A stretch of DNA of 64,000 nt, taken from contig JAIUOA010000005.1 in NCBI GenBank assembly GCA_020161295.1, positions 99,617-163,616 of the forward strand, read 5' to 3'. Below the pieces are notes generated by a model, which did no database searches, was not told where the DNA came from, and saw only the letters and a program-made list of their open reading frames with translations. The stretch is from Bacillota bacterium (lineage in GTDB: Bacteria > Bacillota > Clostridia > Peptostreptococcales > Acidaminobacteraceae). Of the stretch, positions 59,519-64,000 are shown piece after piece. Position numbers and translations under genes: made by a program. Within the stretch, counting starts at the first letter, position 1. Every line of letters starts with the position of its first letter.

Positions 59519-62500
59519 TTACAATTTGCTCATGATATCAAGCAAACTCTGATAACTATCGACATCATGATACTTGACATTGCTTGTTGAAATCTCATTG
59601 AATAACTTTTTAGCACATGAAATTTTAGCCTGTTCAATAGGACGTAAATTTAAACTCTCCATAGTTCCTTTTGTTTCTGCAATAAAGTAAACATGTTTTA
59701 CAGTACCCTCATTAAAAGCTATAGCCCAGTCTGGCGAATAGTTCCCAACAGGAGTTGGTATTGCGAATCCTTTAGGCATTTTCGCATACACACACACTTC
59801 ATTTGCGCCATCAAGGCTTTCAGCAAACTTTCGTTCTATGCTTTTTTCTGCTGAACCATCCGTAAACACATAATCCTGGATGTGCTTTTCCGCTTTGAAC
59901 GCTTTAACATAATCTTGAGTGCTCTTCGATTGAGTGAAAATCGAACTGTCATACTCACCAGCAATTTGATTATATGAAATATGCTCAACAATCATTGTTG
60001 CCTTTTGTTCTTTAATCAGCTTAATAACTTTTGTTATAAATTCCTCTGGATTATGCTTAAACATGGCTAATATGTGGTTGTCTAATTTTTTAAGGATTGA
60101 AGCAGTTGTTTTTCTAGTTAATGTTGTACCTTCCGCTACTTTCCCAATCAAATCATATTTGACCTGGCTTGTTTGAGCATGCTTAAGCATTTCAGTTTTA
60201 GTTTTAATTGAACCAAAAGCTTCTCCACGTTCGAGTACATGCTCATTCATGTCAATTATTTGCTCGCCTTTTGCAACAGTATACTGAAGCTGCGAAACAA
60301 ACAATTTTTCATTTATATGTCTAATAGATTTTTCAATCAGTTCATTAGAATCAAATTCGACTACATACGCATATTTGTGATTGATATATTTCCAAAGTGT
60401 TTGAAACTCTTTTTTGTAAAAATTATCGTTTAGATCATTGTCCTGAATTTTAGTCTTATTTCCATCCTCAATCATCTCGTCAAGGACACTTTCGTCGAAG
60501 ACACCCTGAACAAGTACATGTATACCTTCAGCAATGGGCAGAAGCTCTTCAGGTAATGGTGCTAAAGTATTATTTGATAAATCGCTTCTATAATTGTCAG
60601 TAACATTATCGTCATTATCAACATAGTCGTGTTTTAGTAGATACCGATATATTTCTTTTGCTTGTTTTGCGTCTATAATCGTTGGAATTCCATCAATTTG
60701 AATAGTTTTCCCTTCAAAATACTCCATTGTTGCTTTTGATGGCCTATCGTATAGAACTTTCTTAATTTCTGCTTGTAGTGCCTTAACGATGCTCTTATAA
60801 CCATCGTTTGCTATTACAGTCAATTTATTAACTGTATGAACTGAATCACCACATGTATCTTTGTCCATTCTATTACCATGCTGATTAACACACAGCCTAA
60901 GTCCTCTACCAACCTCTTGTCTGATGGTGGTATTATTATCACTATGTTTAAGCGTACAAATTTGAAATACATTTGGATTGTCCCAGCCTTCACGTAAGGC
61001 TGAATGAGAAAAAATAAAACGCGTTGGTTCTTTAAAGTCTAGAAGTCTTTCCTTGTTTTTTAATATAAGATCGTATGCTGAGATGTCGTCTGAATATTCT
61101 GAACCTCTCTTAACATCACTATTTACTGCTTTGCCTGTCTTTTTATCAATACTGAAATAACCCCTGTGTGTCTCTGATGGCTCAATGCTCTTTAGATACT
61201 TTACATATGGCGTTTCATCAAGCCTAATATAGTTGTTCAATATGTTATTATATTCTTCTTCAAATATCATTCCATACTCAGATGAAACTTCATCACCATT
61301 TTCATCATATTGACGATATTTAGCAACTTCATCAATAAAGAAAAGTGACAATGTCTTTATTCCCATATTAAAAAGCATCTCTTCTTTTTCAAAATGTGAG
61401 ATTATCGTTTCTCTGATTTGAATTCGTCTCATGTCTTTTTCGGAAATATCACCAACAACATCCCCATTCGTTATGACATTCCCATTTAAAAACGTAACCG
61501 ATCCATTTATTGGATCTATTTCTTTGATGGTATAGCCATCTTTGTATTGTTCCATTTCATTGGAAACATAATAAAGGTTATCATTGACTCCAAGAATTCG
61601 CGTCTCACGATTGATTGACTTATTGTAAGAAATTTCAAGTTCAATCTTCGCCATAGGTGGTTTTTTTGAAGATATCACAATGCTTTCAAGGTACAAATAT
61701 TTGTCAGTTCCTCTGAAATTTTTAAGTTCAAAACCTTTAACTTCAATTTTTTTAACCAACCTTTTGTTGTATGCATCAAGCGCATCCAACACATACACGA
61801 GGTTATGCTGCTTTGCATGAGTTGCTGAATAGTTGATACTAAACAATGGGTTGAAGTTTTTTAGTGCATTTTGTGTTGCTTCTCCGCCCATCTTTTGAGG
61901 TTCATCCATAATGATAATCGGACGATTTGCTTTTATGACGTCTATTGGGCGTCTCGATCCAAATTCATCTCGCTTGCTGTAAATAATTCTACTTTCCTTA
62001 TTGTTTGCGCCTTCTTTCAGTGATGAAGCAAATGCCTGTGTATTAATGATCATGACATTAATCCCGGCACTTGCAGCGAACTTATCAAGTTCTGTCAAAT
62101 TAGAACTGTTATATACAAAGTATCTGGCTTTCTTACCATATTCTTGCATGAAATGGTCTGTCGTCATCTCAAAAGACTTTTTAACACCTTCGCGGATGGC
62201 AATTGAAGGCACCACAACAATGAACTTACTCCAGCCATAATGTTTATTCAGTTCAAACATTGTTTTTATATATGCATAGGTTTTTCCAGTACCAGTTTCC
62301 ATCTCAATATCCAACGAGACTCTACCTAGATCTTTATCAAGAGTTTGCGATAGCTTAATATTGTTTCTCGTTTGAAGTTCTCGGATATTACTCAACAATT
62401 GTTCGTCGTTAAGTTCGATTAATTCGTTGATAAAACCAATATTGTCATATAAATCTATTTGTTCTTCATCATGAGATAACTTCATCTGAACAGGTTCAGG

Positions 62501-62623
62501 AGAAACATTTCCGATGTCGCGAATATATTTAATCCGATCATAAAAAGGTTGTCCCTTAAACACTTTAACAACACTATCTACTGATTCTGTTTGGTATTGT
62601 TGAATTTTAAAATTAAACTTCAT
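59519..62623 (-). CDS. res: type III restriction enzyme Res subunit (helicase-nuclease)
   Basis: A 1034-residue Res protein. Walker A METGTGKT (108-115) and the type III variant DEPQ box (IIMDEPQKMGG) define the SF2 helicase. SALREGWDNPNVFQIC is the family-typical motif V/VI region. The C-terminal nuclease has NYSPDWAIAFNEG and FIAETKG (PD...ExK type). Complexed with Mod it cuts unmodified DNA about 25 bases from paired sites. Start at ATG 62623 is 4 bases beyond the mod stop. Fully intact, while the mod gene next to it is split. Confidence 0.92.
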   Translation of the reverse strand: MKFNFKIQQYQTESVDSVVKVFKGQPFYDRIKYIRDIGNVSPEPVQMKLSHDEEQIDLYDNIGFINELIELNDEQLLSNIRELQTRNNIKLSQTLDKDLGRVSLDIEMETGTGKTYAYIKTMFELNKHYGWSKFIVVVPSIAIREGVKKSFEMTTDHFMQEYGKKARYFVYNSSNLTELDKFAASAGINVMIINTQAFASSLKEGANNKESRIIYSKRDEFGSRRPIDVIKANRPIIIMDEPQKMGGEATQNALKNFNPLFSINYSATHAKQHNLVYVLDALDAYNKRLVKKIEVKGFELKNFRGTDKYLYLESIVISSKKPPMAKIELEISYNKSINRETRILGVNDNLYYVSNEMEQYKDGYTIKEIDPINGSVTFLNGNVITNGDVVGDISEKDMRRIQIRETIISHFEKEEMLFNMGIKTLSLFFIDEVAKYRQYDENGDEVSSEYGMIFEEEYNNILNNYIRLDETPYVKYLKSIEPSETHRGYFSIDKKTGKAVNSDVKRGSEYSDDISAYDLILKNKERLLDFKEPTRFIFSHSALREGWDNPNVFQICTLKHSDNNTTIRQEVGRGLRLCVNQHGNRMDKDTCGDSVHTVNKLTVIANDGYKSIVKALQAEIKKVLYDRPSKATMEYFEGKTIQIDGIPTIIDAKQAKEIYRYLLKHDYVDNDDNVTDNYRSDLSNNTLAPLPEELLPIAEGIHVLVQGVFDESVLDEMIEDGNKTKIQDNDLNDNFYKKEFQTLWKYINHKYAYVVEFDSNELIEKSIRHINEKLFVSQLQYTVAKGEQIIDMNEHVLERGEAFGSIKTKTEMLKHAQTSQVKYDLIGKVAEGTTLTRKTTASILKKLDNHILAMFKHNPEEFITKVIKLIKEQKATMIVEHISYNQIAGEYDSSIFTQSKSTQDYVKAFKAEKHIQDYVFTDGSAEKSIERKFAESLDGANEVCVYAKMPKGFAIPTPVGNYSPDWAIAFNEGTVKHVYFIAETKGTMESLNLRPIEQAKISCAKKLFNEISTSNVKYHDVDSYQSLLDIMSKL

Positions 62624-62626
62624 ATC

Positions 62627-63928
62627 TTACAACACCTTTCTAATAGTATCTTTGCTATAAGTTTCAAAAACTTGCTCAAAACTTGCCATGGTACTATCAT
62701 CAGCCATACTGTTATCTCTAAACACAGCATAATATGGCTCTTTCATAGCAATTGCTTCAACTACTTCAGAAGTAATTCCTTTATCAAAACATGCAATTAA
62801 ATAATCATCCATGACAGAATATACTTTCTTTCCACATATTTCCGTTTCAGTAATTTTACTTGATAATAGAACATCCATTTCAAGCATGACTTGGAACAGT
62901 AAATCCAAAGAAGTTCGATCCTCTTTTATGTTATCTGAAAGTTCATCAAATAAAGTTGGGGTATATTCATCTGGATTGTAGTAAACATTTTTCATATTTG
63001 TGCTGTCTACTTTTAGAACTCTAAAACCAATATCCAGATTCTGAGCTGTAAGCCCAGCTCCATCTTTTATTTTACATCCCGCTTTACGAATACGCTCTTT
63101 ACCAATTTCAGTTAGTAAATGAGGACGTCCTAATAAATCGCATAAATCAATTGCATTTTTAAGTACTTGCTTAGAACTTCCTTTTGCTTTCGCAAGTGAT
63201 TCATCAAGATTTTCTTGAAGTTGAACCATTATGAATTTACATTTATTATCTGAGTCTACATTAAACTGCATCACTGCTTGAGCAGTTGATGATGAACCTG
63301 AAAAAAAATCAAGTACTATATCGTCTTTATTTATTTTAACTGCACTCATCAATGACTTTAGTATTGATACATCTTTGGGATTAGTAAAATAATTACCACC
63401 CATTAGAGCATTTAACTGTTTTGATGCAACACGTCCATCTTTGTATTTCACACTTGTTAAGCTTTGATTTATAGTTTCCATGAGATATGTTTTGTTATTA
63501 GGTACAGTAGTTTCATCTTTCCCAAAATGTACGAATCCTGCCTTGATTCTTTCTATCATAGTATTTTCAGGATATCTCCACCCACTCGATGGTTCTTTAC
63601 ACTTTTTGCCTGTAACTGGATGAAATACATCATAACGGTATTGTCCATAGTTCGGCCCAGAAATATCTGCAGGAAAATACACACCTTTATCATCCATCCA
63701 AGAATAATGCTTACTTGAATAGATTGGATTTGATTCCGGAAATTGATTATACCAATCTACAGCAGCTTTGTGTATTTTTTCCCAATCATCTCCATATTTT
63801 ATACGAAAGTTATTAAATGTTGAAACAATCTCATCAATACCTTCTTTAGGTTCATACCAATCTCCCAAATTCTTTTCTTTGCTTTTCACGGAATTTTTTT
63901 GGCTAGTTGTCACCCAGCCTAGTTTCAT
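62627..63928 (-). pseudogene. mod: type III restriction Mod (adenine methyltransferase), C-terminal part after a frameshift
   Basis: 433 residues of a beta-class N6-adenine methyltransferase: the target-recognition region and the SAM motif DFFSGSSS (207-214). The DPPY motif, expected upstream of these in beta-class enzymes, is missing. Directly upstream on the minus strand another frame ends ..EWLNPRQKTEEKK then stops, while this frame reads back through RRRKSPRNEKMKLGW. Removing one A from the A7 run (T7 at 63958-63964) joins them. So mod is off in this sequence, by phase variation, decay or a sequence error. The apparent ATG 63928 overlaps a TGA. Confidence 0.75.
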
Positions 63929-63940
63929 TTTTTCATTTCT

Positions 63941-63964
63941 AGGAGACTTTCGTCTCCTTTTTTT
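63941..63964 (+). terminator. hairpin plus T7 inside the mod frameshift junction
   Basis: AGGAGAC-TTTC-GTCTCCT (63941-63958) is a perfect 7-bp stem followed directly by T7 (63958-63964) on the plus strand, the form of an intrinsic terminator. On the coding strand it is an A7 run followed by a GAAA-tetraloop hairpin. No plus-strand gene is upstream, so it may instead matter for frameshifting or mutation of mod. Confidence 0.4.
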
Positions 63965-64000
63965 CTTCGGTTTTCTGTCTTGGATTCAGCCATTCTGTAT

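Overview
This window reads as an anaerobic, monoderm, low-GC Firmicute (Clostridia-like). The support is strong AGGAGG-type ribosome binding sites, TGA used as a stop and TGG as Trp (so not a Mollicute), a rubrerythrin, a PbpA-FtsW-FhaB wall cluster, and Tn916/IME-type mobility genes. I cannot name the genus. No rRNA, tRNA or CRISPR array was seen.

Region 1 (about 1-15,800) is ordinary chromosome, visibly richer in G+C than what follows. It holds a PadR-controlled set (PadR, DUF4180, methyltransferase, ArsC/Spx-like), a TruA homologue whose catalytic Asp position is Glu, a YjbR/MmcQ protein, a DMT exporter divergent from a YeiL-like Crp/Fnr regulator, a small alarmone synthetase, a two-gene PLP-enzyme operon (diaminopropionate ammonia-lyase plus group II decarboxylase), rubrerythrin, an SDR enzyme, the fhaB-ftsW-pbpA operon, a lipoprotein and two small proteins.

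Region 2 (about 15,800-31,550) is a patchwork of mobile DNA: a frameshifted AlbA_2-type regulator, a G+C-richer large serine recombinase with two passenger genes (alpha-toroid-like protein and CopZ-like iron-sulfur metallochaperone), then an integrative mobilizable element. That element has a second serine recombinase, a SHOCT-like small protein, a structured non-coding stretch, an HTH_16/sigma pair, a 1349-residue SIR2-domain protein (probable anti-phage effector), a WYL regulator, a candidate oriT, MobC and a relaxase.

Region 3 (about 31,990-43,500) is AT-rich cargo with a membrane and lipid theme. It carries a polyprenyl diphosphate synthase paralogue, a phasin-like protein and a UbiB/ABC1 kinase. 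Facing them is a six-gene operon (HD protein, CmpB-like membrane protein, radical SAM enzyme, DegV lipid-binding protein, YidC paralogue, DUF2974 hydrolase) divergent from a TetR regulator. A second TetR gene follows with a lone chemoreceptor. A 141-bp MITE-like element with IS6-type ends lies inside.

Region 4 (about 43,600-64,000) is a defence island, almost entirely on the minus strand. It contains a broken or switched-off type III methyltransferase (mod) with its Res subunit, a WYL regulator, a YdbC/PC4 protein, an ankyrin-like protein, an ImmA/IrrE protease with an uncharacterised partner and a zinc-ribbon peptide, a macro-HTH / VWA / ADP-ribosylglycohydrolase trio, McrB-McrC, an Nmad3-like gene cut by a 1276-bp IS3-family element with a perfect 5-bp target duplication, two further small genes and an SNF2 helicase.

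The best candidates for an undescribed system are the TetR-controlled membrane/lipid cargo cluster, the macro/VWA/DraG trio beside McrBC, and the 1349-residue SIR2 protein. All domain names come from reading the sequence and recalling families; no database search was run.
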